A stretch of 64,000 bases of DNA, from assembly GCA_040219295.1 (NCBI GenBank), contig JAVJST010000001.1:508794-572793 (forward strand). Direction: 5' to 3'. The translations under genes and the position numbers were made by a program. Shown in pieces: positions 24,024 to 32,806 of the stretch. The notes under the pieces are model-generated. The model saw nothing but the letters and a program-made list of their open reading frames with translations. It did no database searches and was not told where the DNA came from. The DNA is from JAVJST01 sp040219295 (lineage in GTDB: Bacteria; Pseudomonadota; Alphaproteobacteria; Rhodospirillales; Casp-alpha2). Each line of letters starts with the position of its first letter. Positions within the stretch are counted from its first letter, which is position 1.

Positions 24024-24501
24024 GCCGCTCGTCCATCTTCTGAATCCCGGAGATGATCGCCTTGCCGGCGTCGCCGCCGTCGCCCGACAGATCCTGCGCG
24101 ATCACCAGTTTCATGGCGTCGACGTGGATCTTGATCGCCTCGTTCTCGACCTCGTCGGGGTTGTTGTCGCCGAACCGCTCGATCAGGCGGCACAGGTGGT
24201 TGCCGATCTGTGTCACCAGATCGTAGCCGAAGCTGCCGCCCTGGCCCTTGATGTCGTGCGCCACGGCGAAGATCTTGTCGAGGTTTTGCTGGCGGTCGCC
24301 GCTACCGGCGACGAGGTCCTTGTAAGCCGCTTCGACCTTCTTGAAATCCTCGGCCACCCACTCGATGTAGCTGCCCTTCATGTCGCTGATGACCTTCTCG
24401 GCCCGGGCGATCACCGATTCGTCGACCGCATTCGGACCGCCGATGCTCACCTTGGACTTCAAGGTGTTGGGTGGCTTGATGATTTCGACGTCGTCCGCCA
24501 T
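24013..24501 (-). CDS. Hpt-domain phosphotransfer protein
   Basis: This is a 162-residue histidine phosphotransfer protein. The phospho-accepting histidine is in VAHDIKGQGGSFGYDLV near residue 82, within a four-helix bundle covering about residues 55-125. The N-terminus (VEIIKPPNTLKSKVSIGG) is an extended alphaproteobacterial leader. It is an orphan: no hybrid kinase or response regulator gene is beside it. It most likely shuttles phosphate in a multistep phosphorelay encoded elsewhere. Confidence 0.85.
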   Translation of the reverse strand: MADDVEIIKPPNTLKSKVSIGGPNAVDESVIARAEKVISDMKGSYIEWVAEDFKKVEAAYKDLVAGSGDRQQNLDKIFAVAHDIKGQGGSFGYDLVTQIGNHLCRLIERFGDNNPDEVENEAIKIHVDAMKLVIAQDLSGDGGDAGKAIISGIQKMDERLSD

Positions 24502-24590
24502 GTCCTGCTCCCCCGTATAGCCTCGCGCGTCAGCATAGCAACCTTAACGGTCGCCACAAAGTACGCTACTACCGATAACCTTGCAAAACC

Positions 24591-25028
24591 CTAAAGCAAA
24601 CCGAGTTCGCGGAGTTCGCGCGCCATGTCCGCCGGCAGCGAGTCGCCCCTGCGCCGGCGCCGCCCGAGATCGCGCGGCGCGTCGCGCGGATCGAGATAAC
24701 GCCAGCCCTGGAACGCGCGGTGGGCGCGCCACTCGGTTTCGACCAGCTCGGGCGCCATGACGATGGCGCAGGCCGGCTTGCCGTCCTCGCGTTGCGTCGG
24801 CTCGAGCGCGACGATCGGCTGGCGCGCCTGGACCTGACCCTTGATCACCCAGTAGAGCGAGCCGCCGTCGAGAACCTCGTCGGCGCGGCGCGGCGTCGAC
24901 CGCGTGACGTGGCGCAGCAGGAACGGCTCACCCTTGCGTTCCGCGGCCTTGCGCCGCCGTTCGTGCCAGGCGCGCAGGTCGTCGAGATCATCGACGCCGA
25001 CGCAGAGCTTGATCAGATGGACGGTCAA
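24591..25028 (-). CDS. DUF1489 family protein
   Basis: This is a 145-residue soluble protein of the alphaproteobacterial DUF1489 family. The conserved core includes HLIKLCVGVDDLDDL at the N-terminus, HVTRSTPRRADEVL, SLYWVIKG and a final FQGWRYLDPRDAPRDLG. The function is unknown. The basic, proline- and arginine-rich end (DLGRRRRRGDSLPADMAREL) could contact nucleic acid (inference only). It follows the HCCA-isomerase-like gene on the same strand with 16 bases between. Confidence 0.85.
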   Translation of the reverse strand: MTVHLIKLCVGVDDLDDLRAWHERRRKAAERKGEPFLLRHVTRSTPRRADEVLDGGSLYWVIKGQVQARQPIVALEPTQREDGKPACAIVMAPELVETEWRAHRAFQGWRYLDPRDAPRDLGRRRRRGDSLPADMARELRELGLL

Positions 25029-25044
25029 ACCGGGCTCTCCGCGC

Positions 25045-25647
25045 CTACCAGCCGCCGGACTTGAGCCAGCGCTTGATCATCCAGAACCGGTCGGCGCCCC
25101 AGAACGCCTCGCCGTCGACGATCACGAACGGCGAACCGAAGACCCCGCGCGCAAGCGAGGCGTCGACCTCTTGGCGCAGGCGGTCCTTGATCTCCGGGCT
25201 GGTGACGCCGGCGGCAAACGCCTCGGCATCGTGGCCAAGGGCGGCGGCGATTCCGTCAACGACATCGGGCTCCGAGACGTTGCGGCCCTCGGCGAAGTAC
25301 GCCCGGTAGATCGCCTTGGCAAAGGCGACGGCTGCCGCCGGATCCTGGTCGTCGAGCCAGTAGAAGCCGCGCGCCGCGCGCACGGTGGCGATGGGAAACG
25401 GATCGGGCACCACGAACGGTGTCTCCTGGAACCGCGCCATGCGCTTGAGGTCGTTGATGGCGTAGTCCGCCTTAAGCGGCTGCGAGACCAGTGGCGCCGA
25501 ACCCGTCTGCTTGAACGCCGCGCCCAGCAGGATCGGGCGCCAGCGAAGATCGCGTCCGAAGGGTGCCACGACCTGCTCGATCTTCTCCGCGGCGAGGTAA
25601 CCGTAGGGCGACGAGAAGTCGAAATAGAAGTCAATTGGTTCCGGCAT
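25045..25647 (-). CDS. 2-hydroxychromene-2-carboxylate isomerase-like (DsbA family)
   Basis: This is a 200-residue thioredoxin-fold protein of the HCCA isomerase/kappa-GST group. The catalytic serine is in YFDFSSPYGYLAAEKIE, and the cis-proline region is GVFGSPFVIVDGEAFWGADR. In naphthalene degradation this family isomerises HCCA with glutathione. In bacteria without that pathway it is usually a general GSH-dependent isomerase, so the substrate here is unknown. It lies 13 bases downstream of an SDR gene on the same strand. Confidence 0.87.
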   Translation of the reverse strand: MPEPIDFYFDFSSPYGYLAAEKIEQVVAPFGRDLRWRPILLGAAFKQTGSAPLVSQPLKADYAINDLKRMARFQETPFVVPDPFPIATVRAARGFYWLDDQDPAAAVAFAKAIYRAYFAEGRNVSEPDVVDGIAAALGHDAEAFAAGVTSPEIKDRLRQEVDASLARGVFGSPFVIVDGEAFWGADRFWMIKRWLKSGGW

Positions 25648-25660
25648 CGAAATCAGTCCC

Positions 25661-26344
25661 CTACCATGGCAGTTCTTCGCCGTCGTAATTCCAGAAGCGG
25701 CCGGTCAGCGCCGGGCCCAGCCGCTCGATCACGGCACGCATGCCGGCCACGCTCTGGGCCGCGTCGATATCGGCTTCCGTGCCGCCCATGTCGGTCCGCA
25801 CCCAGCCCGGGTGAAACACCGCGCAGGTCACGCCGCGCCCGGCGACCTCGTTGGCCAGCGCCTTGTGCGCGGCATTCAGCGCGGCCTTCGACGAGCGGTA
25901 GATGTACTCGTTGCCGCCCTCCATCAGGCCGATCGAGCCCATCTTGCTCGACACCGTGGCGATGCGCCCGCGGTCGGCGCGCTCGACGTTGGCCAGAAAC
26001 GCCTCGGCGATCTTGATCGGGGCGATGGCGTTGACCTCGAACACGTGGCGCCATGCCGCCGGATCGAGATTGCCGAGCTGGGCCGCGCGCGGCCCGAAGA
26101 TGCCGGCGTTGTTGACCAGCACGTCGAGGGTCTCGTCCTTCAGCGCCTGGGCCGCCTCGTCGATCTGGCGGCTGAGGTCGACAGCGAGCGCCAGCACCTC
26201 GATGTCGCCATCGAGGCCCGACAGATCCGTCGCGTGGGCCGGATCGCGGCAGGTCGCGAACACCCGCCAGCCGTCGGCGAGGTATTGGCGCGCGAACTCG
26301 AGCCCCAGGCCCCTGTTCGCGCCGGTAATCAGAATGCTCGGCAT
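25661..26344 (-). CDS. SDR family oxidoreductase
   Basis: This is a 227-residue classical short-chain dehydrogenase. The nucleotide site ITGANRGLGLEFA is at the N-terminus, followed by LVNNAGIFG and the catalytic pair in NEYIYRSSKAALNAA. It is most like C-factor or csgA-type bacterial and animal SDRs, whose substrates are mostly undefined. It sits between mgtE (upstream, 13-base gap) and the HCCA-isomerase-like gene, and all four minus-strand genes may form one unit. Confidence 0.9.
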   Translation of the reverse strand: MPSILITGANRGLGLEFARQYLADGWRVFATCRDPAHATDLSGLDGDIEVLALAVDLSRQIDEAAQALKDETLDVLVNNAGIFGPRAAQLGNLDPAAWRHVFEVNAIAPIKIAEAFLANVERADRGRIATVSSKMGSIGLMEGGNEYIYRSSKAALNAAHKALANEVAGRGVTCAVFHPGWVRTDMGGTEADIDAAQSVAGMRAVIERLGPALTGRFWNYDGEELPW

Positions 26345-26357
26345 CGTGTCACCTCCA

Positions 26358-27812
26358 TCACATCAGGACGACCGCCGCAAGGCCGAGGAAGGCGAAGAAC
26401 CCCACGATATCGGTCACGGTGGTCAGAAACACGCTGGATGCGATCGCCGGGTCGATGCCCCAGCGCTCGAGCAGGATCGGGATCGACGTGCCGGCCAAGG
26501 CGGCGACCACCAGGTTGACGACCATGGCGACGGCGATGACCCCGCCGATGGCCAGCGAATCGAACCACACCCAGGCGACGACCCCGGCGATCACCGCGAA
26601 CAGCACGCCGTTGATGACGCCGACCAGTACCTCCTTGAGCATCACCCGCATCGCATTGGTCGACGACAGCTCCTTGGTGGCGAGGCCGCGCACCGCCACG
26701 GTCAGGGTCTGGGTGCCCGCGTTGCCGCCCATCGAGGCGACGATCGGCATCAGCACGGCAAGCGCGACGATCTGCTCGAGGGTCGCCTCGAACAGGCCGA
26801 TGACCAGCGAGGCCAGCACTGCCGTGCCAAGATTAACCAAAAGCCAGGTAAATCGCGACCGTGTGGTGTCGAGCGTGGCGTCGTACAGGTCGCCTTCGCT
26901 GACGCCGCCCAGCAGCATCATGTCTTCCTCGTGCTCCTCGTCGATGACGTCGACCACGTCGTCGATGGTGATGACGCCGACCAGACGGCCGGCGGCATCG
27001 GTCACCGGGGCCGAGACCAGGTCGCGCTGGCGGAACGCATGGGCGACGTCTTCCTGGTCGGTGAGCGCGTCCATGACGTGCATGTCGGTGTTCATCAGGT
27101 CCTTCATCGAAACCTGGCGCTTGGTGCGCAGAAGCAGGCTCAGCGGCACGTGGCCGACCGGCTTGTGCGCCGCGTCGACGACATAGATGTCGTAGAACGT
27201 CTCGGGCAGTTCGGCGGTCTCGTCGTCCTCGTCGGCGCTGGCGCGGCAGTAGTCGATGGTCTGGCCGACGTTCCAGCCGTCCGGCACCCAGACCAGCTCG
27301 CGCTGCATCAGCCGCCCGGCGGAATCCTCCGGGAAACTGAGCGCTTCCTCGATATAGGCGCGGTCCTCGGGCGCGACGGCCTCGAGCAGTTCGCGCTGGT
27401 CCTCGGCGTCGAGGTCGCGGAACAATTCGACCGCGTCGTCGGAATCGAGCTCGGCGACGGCCTGCACCATATTCTCGATACCGAGGTAGCCGATGACCTC
27501 CTCGCGCACGGTCTCGTCGAGCTCGGTTAGCGAGTCGTAGTCGAGCTTCGAGCCCAGCGCGCCGACCAGTTCCTCGCGCTCGCCCGAGCTCATCCACTCG
27601 AGCATGTCGGCGATCTCGGAGTAGTGCAGCGGCTCGACCATTGCCCAGACGTCGTCGTTGCGGCCCTCGTCGAGGGCCTCGACGATGCGGGGGATCAGGT
27701 CTTCGGGGACTTCCGGCGTGGCGTCGGCTTCGCCAGGCGGGGGGTCCGGCGGCGATTCAGGTTGGGAACCGGGCGGCGTGGCGTTCTTGTTATCGATCTG
27801 TTGTTCGCTCAT
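26358..27812 (-). CDS. mgtE: magnesium transporter MgtE
   Basis: This is a 484-residue Mg2+ channel. A soluble N domain (about residues 40-165, with LHYSEIADMLEWMSSGEREE) is followed by two CBS domains (about 170-295) that sense cytoplasmic Mg2+. Five membrane helices come next, with the signature SMGGNAGTQTLTVAVRGLAT. The N-terminal 35 residues are proline-rich and acidic. It heads a possible minus-strand unit with the SDR and isomerase genes and is insulated from the tRNA behind it by a hairpin terminator. Confidence 0.95.
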   Translation of the reverse strand: MSEQQIDNKNATPPGSQPESPPDPPPGEADATPEVPEDLIPRIVEALDEGRNDDVWAMVEPLHYSEIADMLEWMSSGEREELVGALGSKLDYDSLTELDETVREEVIGYLGIENMVQAVAELDSDDAVELFRDLDAEDQRELLEAVAPEDRAYIEEALSFPEDSAGRLMQRELVWVPDGWNVGQTIDYCRASADEDDETAELPETFYDIYVVDAAHKPVGHVPLSLLLRTKRQVSMKDLMNTDMHVMDALTDQEDVAHAFRQRDLVSAPVTDAAGRLVGVITIDDVVDVIDEEHEEDMMLLGGVSEGDLYDATLDTTRSRFTWLLVNLGTAVLASLVIGLFEATLEQIVALAVLMPIVASMGGNAGTQTLTVAVRGLATKELSSTNAMRVMLKEVLVGVINGVLFAVIAGVVAWVWFDSLAIGGVIAVAMVVNLVVAALAGTSIPILLERWGIDPAIASSVFLTTVTDIVGFFAFLGLAAVVLM

Positions 27813-27870
27813 GGCGCCCTGCTCCGCTGCTGGGCGCAGATTACGCGATCGCGCGGGCGCTATAAAGCAG

Positions 27871-27896
27871 AAGCCCGCCCCCGGAGGGGCGGGCTT
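27871..27896 (-). terminator. terminator of tRNA-Leu
   Basis: A GC-rich inverted repeat (GCCCGCCCC and GGGGGCGGGC around a 3- to 4-base loop) lies just past the encoded CCA end of the tRNA on its own strand and is followed by a T-rich TTCTGCTTT. It separates the tRNA transcript from mgtE. Confidence 0.75.
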
Positions 27897-27906
27897 TGCT
27901 GAAAAA

Positions 27907-27993
27907 TGGTGCGGTCGAGAAGACTCGAACTTCCACCCGTGTTACCGGACAGCGACCTCAACGCTGCGCGTCTACCAATTCCGCCACGACCGC
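27907..27993 (-). tRNA. tRNA-Leu (anticodon GAG)
   Basis: On the minus strand the sequence begins GCGGTCGTGGCGGAATTGG and folds as a class II tRNA. The acceptor arms GCGGTCG and CGACCGC pair fully. The anticodon stem CAGCG/CGCTG holds the loop TTGAGGT with anticodon GAG, and the T-arm contains GTTCGAGTC. A long variable arm fits leucine. The discriminator A and CCA are encoded. GAG reads CUC and CUU leucine codons. It is monocistronic with its own terminator. Confidence 0.95.
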
Positions 27994-28083
27994 AAATGAC
28001 TTGCGGCAACCGATCGGTTGCCGTTTCATGGCGGCGGAAATAGCAAATCCCGGCCCGCCGATCAAGCGGCGCATTGCAAACAC

Positions 28084-28770
28084 ATGACGCTTTCGCAAAC
28101 CGCCACGCCAGACACCCCGCAGGTCCCAGCCGACGCCGTCCAGTGGATATTCGAGGACGCGCCGGTGGCCTACCCCGACGCGGTCGCCTTCATGGAGGAC
28201 CGGGTCGCCGCGATCCGCGCCGGCACGGCGCCCGAGACCGTGTGGCTGCTGGAGCACCCGCCGCTCTATACCGCGGGCACCAGCGCCGATGCCGCCGATC
28301 TCGTCGATCCCGAGCGCTTCCCGGTGTTCGAGACCGGGCGCGGCGGCCAGTACACCTATCACGGCCCCGGCCAGCGGGTCGCCTACGTCATGCTCGATCT
28401 CAAGCGGCGCGGCCAGGACATCCGGCGCTACGTCTGCAACCTCGAGGACTGGATCATCCGCACCCTGGCGGGCTTCGGCGTGCAGGGCGAGCGGCGCGAC
28501 GGCCGCGTCGGCATCTGGGTCGCCAGTGGGCGTTCCGGGGGCGCCGGCAAGGAGGACAAGATTGCCGCCGTCGGGGTGCGCGTGCGCCGCTGGGTGACCT
28601 ACCACGGCATCTCGATCAACCTCGAGCCCGATCTCTCGCACTTCGAGGGCATCGTGCCGTGCGGCATCTCCGAGCACGGCGTGACGTCGCTGGCCGAGCT
28701 CGGCGTCGTCGCCACCATGCCCGACCTCGACCTCGCCCTGAAGGCGTCGTTCGAGGAGGTCTTCGGGTAG
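28084..28770 (+). CDS. lipB: lipoyl(octanoyl) transferase
   Basis: This is a 228-residue octanoyl-ACP:protein transferase for lipoate attachment. The conserved GRGGQYTYHGPGQRVAYVML, the lysine of KIAAVGVRVRRWVTYHG and the thioester cysteine in GIVPCGISEHGVTSL form the known Lys-Cys active site. The start ATG gives a leader of about 20 residues; the upstream extension is in tRNA-flanking sequence. It is followed directly by a dispersed repeat. Confidence 0.94.
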   Translation: MTLSQTATPDTPQVPADAVQWIFEDAPVAYPDAVAFMEDRVAAIRAGTAPETVWLLEHPPLYTAGTSADAADLVDPERFPVFETGRGGQYTYHGPGQRVAYVMLDLKRRGQDIRRYVCNLEDWIIRTLAGFGVQGERRDGRVGIWVASGRSGGAGKEDKIAAVGVRVRRWVTYHGISINLEPDLSHFEGIVPCGISEHGVTSLAELGVVATMPDLDLALKASFEEVFG

Positions 28771-28784
28771 ATCGGCAACGCACC

Positions 28785-28893
28785 CTCGTACTTCGAGACG
28801 GGGCTTCGCCCCTCCTCAGCATGAGGGAGCTCCGGTTCTAGCGTACCTGATGCCTCAACCTGAGTAGCGCGCCAGCGCGTATCGAAGGAGAGG
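28785..28893. repeat. dispersed intergenic palindromic repeat
   Basis: This non-coding insert between lipB and the acylphosphatase gene carries two facing arms. The first contains CTTCGAGACGGGGCTTCGCC and CTCAGCATGAGGG; the second contains CCTCAACCTGAGTAGCGCG and TATCGAAGGAGAGG. Together they can fold as one long imperfect hairpin. The CTCAGCATGAGGG core recurs near 34832, so this is a genome-dispersed family of the kind common in alphaproteobacteria. Confidence 0.7.
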
Positions 28894-28897
28894 CCTT

Positions 28898-29188
28898 TCA
28901 CACCGTCGAGCGCTGATGAAAGCCCGGTTCGACCGGTTCCGGGTCGTCGGCGACGTCGAGGCGCGTGACGTCGGCCAGCGGCGGGCCCTTCCGCATGCGC
29001 CCGATCATCGCGTCGACCACGTCCGCCGGCCCGGCGAGCGACGCCTCGACCGTGCTGTCATGGCGATTCCTGACCCAGCCCGAGAGCCCCAGTTCGGTTG
29101 CGTTCTCGACCGTCCACGCGCGGTACCAGACGCCCTGAACGCGGCCGTTGACGATCACCCGGACGTGTTTATCGGTGCTGTCGCTCAT
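28898..29188 (-). CDS. acyP: acylphosphatase
   Basis: This is a 96-residue acylphosphatase that hydrolyses acyl-phosphates. The phosphate cradle NGRVQGVWYRAW contains the catalytic arginine, and GLSGWVRNRHD contains the catalytic asparagine. The length is typical. It is downstream of the LysE-type exporter on the same strand with a 12-base gap, which is probably a chance pairing. Confidence 0.93.
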   Translation of the reverse strand: MSDSTDKHVRVIVNGRVQGVWYRAWTVENATELGLSGWVRNRHDSTVEASLAGPADVVDAMIGRMRKGPPLADVTRLDVADDPEPVEPGFHQRSTV

Positions 29189-29200
29189 GCCCCTTACATC

Positions 29201-29839
29201 TCATCCGAGTTCGCGGATGACAAGGTTCGCCGCGACCGTCCACATCGCCAGACACACCGCGCCCTCGAGAAGCCGCGTGCCGAGGGTCGTTCGGAAGAAC
29301 GGCGCCAGGCGCACCGCGCCGTAGCCGATCCCGGTGAACCAGACGACCGACGCCGCCATGGCGCCGAGCGCGAACAGCAGCCGCGCGTCGGGTTCGTACT
29401 GTGCGGCAAGCCCGCCCAGCATGACCACGGTATCGAGGTAGACGTGCGGGTTGAGCAGCGAAAACGCCAGGGCGGCCAGCATGGCCCGCGCCGCGCCGCC
29501 CTCGCCGATCCGGCCGGATGCCGAGCGCTCGGCCTCGTCCCACGCGCCGGGTTTGACATTCACGGCCTTGTGCAGCGCCAGCGCCCCGTAGACGCCGAGG
29601 AACACCGCCCCGCCCCACGCCGCGACCGCCTGCAGGATGGCGCTCTGCGCGATCAGGGTGCCGACGCCGCCGGCGCCGAGGCCGATCAGCGCGATGTCGA
29701 CCAGCGAACACACGGCGACCACGGGAAACACGTGGACGCCCTTGACGCCCTGGCGGATGACGAACGCGTTCTGCGCGCCGATGGCGATGATCAGCCCGGC
29801 GCCGAGCATGAACCCTTCGATGGCGGGGAGAAACGTCAT
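29201..29839 (-). CDS. LysE/ArgO family amino-acid exporter
   Basis: This is a 212-residue inner-membrane exporter with about six helices. The LysE/ArgO lead GFMLGAGLIIAIGAQNAFVI is exact for the basic-amino-acid subgroup, and FSLLNPHVYLDTVVMLGGL is the second conserved loop. It likely exports arginine or lysine. No LysG/ArgP regulator is adjacent. It diverges from the GMC oxidoreductase gene. Confidence 0.9.
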   Translation of the reverse strand: MTFLPAIEGFMLGAGLIIAIGAQNAFVIRQGVKGVHVFPVVAVCSLVDIALIGLGAGGVGTLIAQSAILQAVAAWGGAVFLGVYGALALHKAVNVKPGAWDEAERSASGRIGEGGAARAMLAALAFSLLNPHVYLDTVVMLGGLAAQYEPDARLLFALGAMAASVVWFTGIGYGAVRLAPFFRTTLGTRLLEGAVCLAMWTVAANLVIRELG

Positions 29840-29963
29840 TGTCGGCCGTTATCCGTTTCGGTGTCCATGATCACGATTGCAAGTTACCTGTCTTGGCCTC
29901 ATAAACCGCGACGGGACGGTTTGCCAGTTTCATCAGCCAGGCGCGCGTCGGGGTTTCCATTTC

Positions 29964-31592
29964 ATGGCCGCAGAATCGGAAGAGTACGACTACGTCATCG
30001 TCGGCGCCGGTTCGGCCGGCTCGGTGCTCGCCAACCGCCTCACCGCCGACGGCCGCCACACGGTGCTGCTGCTCGAGGCCGGCGGCGAGGACTGGAACCC
30101 GTGGATCCATCTGCCGATCGGCTACGGCCTTTCGTATTACAACCCGCGCATCAACTGGAAGTACATCAGCGAGCCGGACGAAGGCCTCGGCGGACGCCGG
30201 TCCTACTGGCCGCGCGGCAAGGTGCTCGGCGGTTCGAGCTCGATCAACGCCATGGTCTGGGCACGCGGCCTGCCGCACGACTTCGACGACTGGGCCGAGG
30301 CCGGCGCCGACGGCTGGGGCTGGGACACGGCGAAGGATTATTACCGCAGGCTCGAATGCTGGTCGCGGGGCGGCGACAACGTGCGCGGCGGCGACGGGCC
30401 GCTCTACGTGCAGGACATCGCCGACCAGGTGCACCCGCTATGCGACACCTACCTGGCGGCCGCCCGCGAGCTCGGCCTGCCGGTCACCGGCGACTACAAC
30501 GGCGCCGAAACCGAGGGCGCGGCGATCTACCAGATCAACACCAGGGACGGGCGGCGCGCCTCGACCGCGCGCTGTTACCTGAAGCCCGCGCGCAAGCGCA
30601 AGAACCTCAACGTCGCGGTCCACGCGCACGCCACCGGCCTGGTCCTGGACGGCAACCGGGCCAAAGGCGTCGCCTATCACCAGAACGGCTTCGACCGCAT
30701 CGTGCGGGCGCGCAACAGCGTGATCCTGTCCGCCGGGGCGGTGAACTCGCCGCAACTGCTGCAGATCTCCGGCATCGGCCCGGGGGACGTGCTGCAGGGA
30801 CACGGCATAACCGTGAAGCACGACAGGCCGGCGGTCGGCCGCCACCTGCAAGACCATCTCGGTGTCGATTTCCATTTCGTCTCCAGGGTGCCGACCCTCA
30901 ATCAGGTGCTCAGGCCCTGGCACATGCGAGCCCTCCTCGGCCTCAGGTACCTCGCGACACGCACGGGTCCACTGGCCCTCAGCGTCAACCAGGCCGGCGG
31001 TTTCGTGAAGACCCGGCCCGAGCTCGACCATCCCAACGTGCAGCTTTACTTCAACCCGGTCAGCTATACCCGCGCGCCGAAGAACAAGCGCGCGCTGATG
31101 AGCCCGGACCCCTTTCCCGGCATCCTGTTCGGCTATGACATGTGCCGCCCGACCAGCCGGGGCGAGATCACGGTGCGTTCGAACGACCCTTGGCAGGCGC
31201 CCGCGATCCGGCCCAACTATCTCTCCACCGACAACGACATCGCCGAGATTCTCGACGCCGCGCATTTTGTCCGTCGTCTATCCGAAGCGCCGTCGCTGGC
31301 GGCGGTCATCGAGAGCGAGATTTCGCCGGGCGCCGACGTGCGCACCGACGAAGGCTACCTCAAGCACGTCCGCGACAACGCCTGGACCGTGTTCCACCCC
31401 TGCTCGACCTGCCGCATCGGCAAGGACGCGGCGACCTCGGTCGTCGATCCCCGGTTGCGGGTCCACGGCATCGAGCGGCTGCGCGTCGTCGACGCCTCGG
31501 TGTTTCCCAACATCACGTCGGGAAACATCAACGCCCCGACCATCATGGTGGCGGAACGCGCCGCCGACCTGATCCTCGAAGACGCCCGGTAG
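29964..31592 (+). CDS. GMC family FAD oxidoreductase (choline dehydrogenase-like)
   Basis: This is a 542-residue glucose-methanol-choline oxidoreductase. The FAD dinucleotide fold YVIVGAGSAGSVLANRL is at the N-terminus, with the GMC signature 1 region PRGKVLGGSSSINAMVWARG near residue 90 and signature 2 VILSAGAVNSPQLLQISGIG near residue 265. The C-terminal active site has FHPCSTCRIGKD and NITSGNINAPTIM. It oxidises an alcohol to an aldehyde; the substrate is not deducible, and betA-type choline oxidation is only one option since no betB is near. It is followed closely by an enolase-superfamily enzyme. Confidence 0.9.
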   Translation: MAAESEEYDYVIVGAGSAGSVLANRLTADGRHTVLLLEAGGEDWNPWIHLPIGYGLSYYNPRINWKYISEPDEGLGGRRSYWPRGKVLGGSSSINAMVWARGLPHDFDDWAEAGADGWGWDTAKDYYRRLECWSRGGDNVRGGDGPLYVQDIADQVHPLCDTYLAAARELGLPVTGDYNGAETEGAAIYQINTRDGRRASTARCYLKPARKRKNLNVAVHAHATGLVLDGNRAKGVAYHQNGFDRIVRARNSVILSAGAVNSPQLLQISGIGPGDVLQGHGITVKHDRPAVGRHLQDHLGVDFHFVSRVPTLNQVLRPWHMRALLGLRYLATRTGPLALSVNQAGGFVKTRPELDHPNVQLYFNPVSYTRAPKNKRALMSPDPFPGILFGYDMCRPTSRGEITVRSNDPWQAPAIRPNYLSTDNDIAEILDAAHFVRRLSEAPSLAAVIESEISPGADVRTDEGYLKHVRDNAWTVFHPCSTCRIGKDAATSVVDPRLRVHGIERLRVVDASVFPNITSGNINAPTIMVAERAADLILEDAR

Positions 31593-31619
31593 GCGGCGCA
31601 CGGCAAGGAGAGGCCCCGG

Positions 31620-32735
31620 ATGAAGATCAAGCGCATCGAAACCTTCACCAACCCGTTCGTCGGCTTCGTGCGGGTGACCAACGAGGACGGCGCGCAAGGC
31701 TGGGGCCAGGTCTCGACCTATCATTCCGACATCACGTGCCAGGTGCTGCACCGCCAGGTCGCGCCGTGGGTCCTCGGCCAGAACACCGGAAGTCAGGACA
31801 CGACGGACCTGGACGATCTTCTGGATATCGTCACCGAGCGCGAGCACAAGTTTCCGGGATCGTACCTGAGGCGCGCCATCGGCGGCTTCGACACGGCGCT
31901 GTGGGATCTGCGCGGCAGGCTGGCGGGCAAGCCCGTGGCGGCGCTGCTCGGCGGTTCGGCGGGCCCGGTGCGGGCCTACGCGTCGTCGATGAAACGCGAC
32001 ATTAGCCCTGCGGACGAGGCCGAGCGCATGAAGCGCTTCGCCGGCGAACACGGCTTCACCGCGTTCAAGGTCCGCGCCGGCAAGGAAGTCGGCCGCGACG
32101 CAGACGAATGGCCCGGCCGCACGGAGGAGATCATCCCGGCGATGCGCAAGGCCCTGCCCGACGCCGACCTGCTGATCGACGCCAATAGCTGCTATTCGCC
32201 GAAACGCGCCATCGAGGTCGGCCGCCTGCTCGAAGCCGAGGGGTTCTGCCATTTCGAGGAGCCCTGCCCCTACTGGGAGCTGGAACAGACCAGGGAAGTC
32301 GCCGACGCGCTGGATATCGACGTCACCGGCGGCGAGCAGGACTGCGACCTGACCCAATGGCGGCGCATGATCGACATGCGCGCCGTCGACATCGTGCAGC
32401 CCGATATCCTCTATCTCGGCGGCATTGCCCGAACCTTGCGGGTCTGCCGCATGGCCGAGGCCGCCGGCCTGCCGGTGACGCCGCACTGCGCCAACTGGTC
32501 GCTGGTGACGCTGTTCACCATGCACCTGCTGCGCGCCATCCCGAACGCCGGCAAGTACCTTGAGTTCTCCATCGAGGGTCCCGATTACTACCCGTGGCAG
32601 TACGACCTCTACGTCGAGAGCCCCTACACCATCACCGACGGCCACGCGACCGTGACCGACGCGCCCGGCTGGGGCGTCGAGATCAGCCCGGAATGGCTGG
32701 CGAAGTCGGCCTACCAGGTGAGTGAGGCGGCGTAG
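31620..32735 (+). CDS. mandelate racemase/muconate lactonizing enzyme family protein
   Basis: This is a 371-residue enolase-superfamily enzyme. It abstracts a proton alpha to a carboxylate. The catalytic KxR-type motif is in FKVRAGKE, metal ligands are the D of LLIDANSCY, the E of FEEPCPY and the E of TGGEQDCD, and the catalytic histidine is in VTPHCANWSLV. This arrangement fits acid-sugar dehydratases or racemases of the MR subgroup. The start has AAGGAGAGG ending six bases before it. It sits 27 bases behind the GMC gene, so both probably act on one sugar acid or polyol (inference). Confidence 0.87.
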   Translation: MKIKRIETFTNPFVGFVRVTNEDGAQGWGQVSTYHSDITCQVLHRQVAPWVLGQNTGSQDTTDLDDLLDIVTEREHKFPGSYLRRAIGGFDTALWDLRGRLAGKPVAALLGGSAGPVRAYASSMKRDISPADEAERMKRFAGEHGFTAFKVRAGKEVGRDADEWPGRTEEIIPAMRKALPDADLLIDANSCYSPKRAIEVGRLLEAEGFCHFEEPCPYWELEQTREVADALDIDVTGGEQDCDLTQWRRMIDMRAVDIVQPDILYLGGIARTLRVCRMAEAAGLPVTPHCANWSLVTLFTMHLLRAIPNAGKYLEFSIEGPDYYPWQYDLYVESPYTITDGHATVTDAPGWGVEISPEWLAKSAYQVSEAA

Positions 32736-32806
32736 GTGACGCCCGCAGTCCAGCCCGCTATGATGCAATTTACGCGATAGCGCATTGGTCAGGGATCGGG
32801 CTTAGA

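Noticed and set aside
25902..27530. Plus-strand ORF of 542 codons
   Set aside because: Antisense to mgtE and the SDR gene; composition is Asp-, Arg- and His-rich with no motif.
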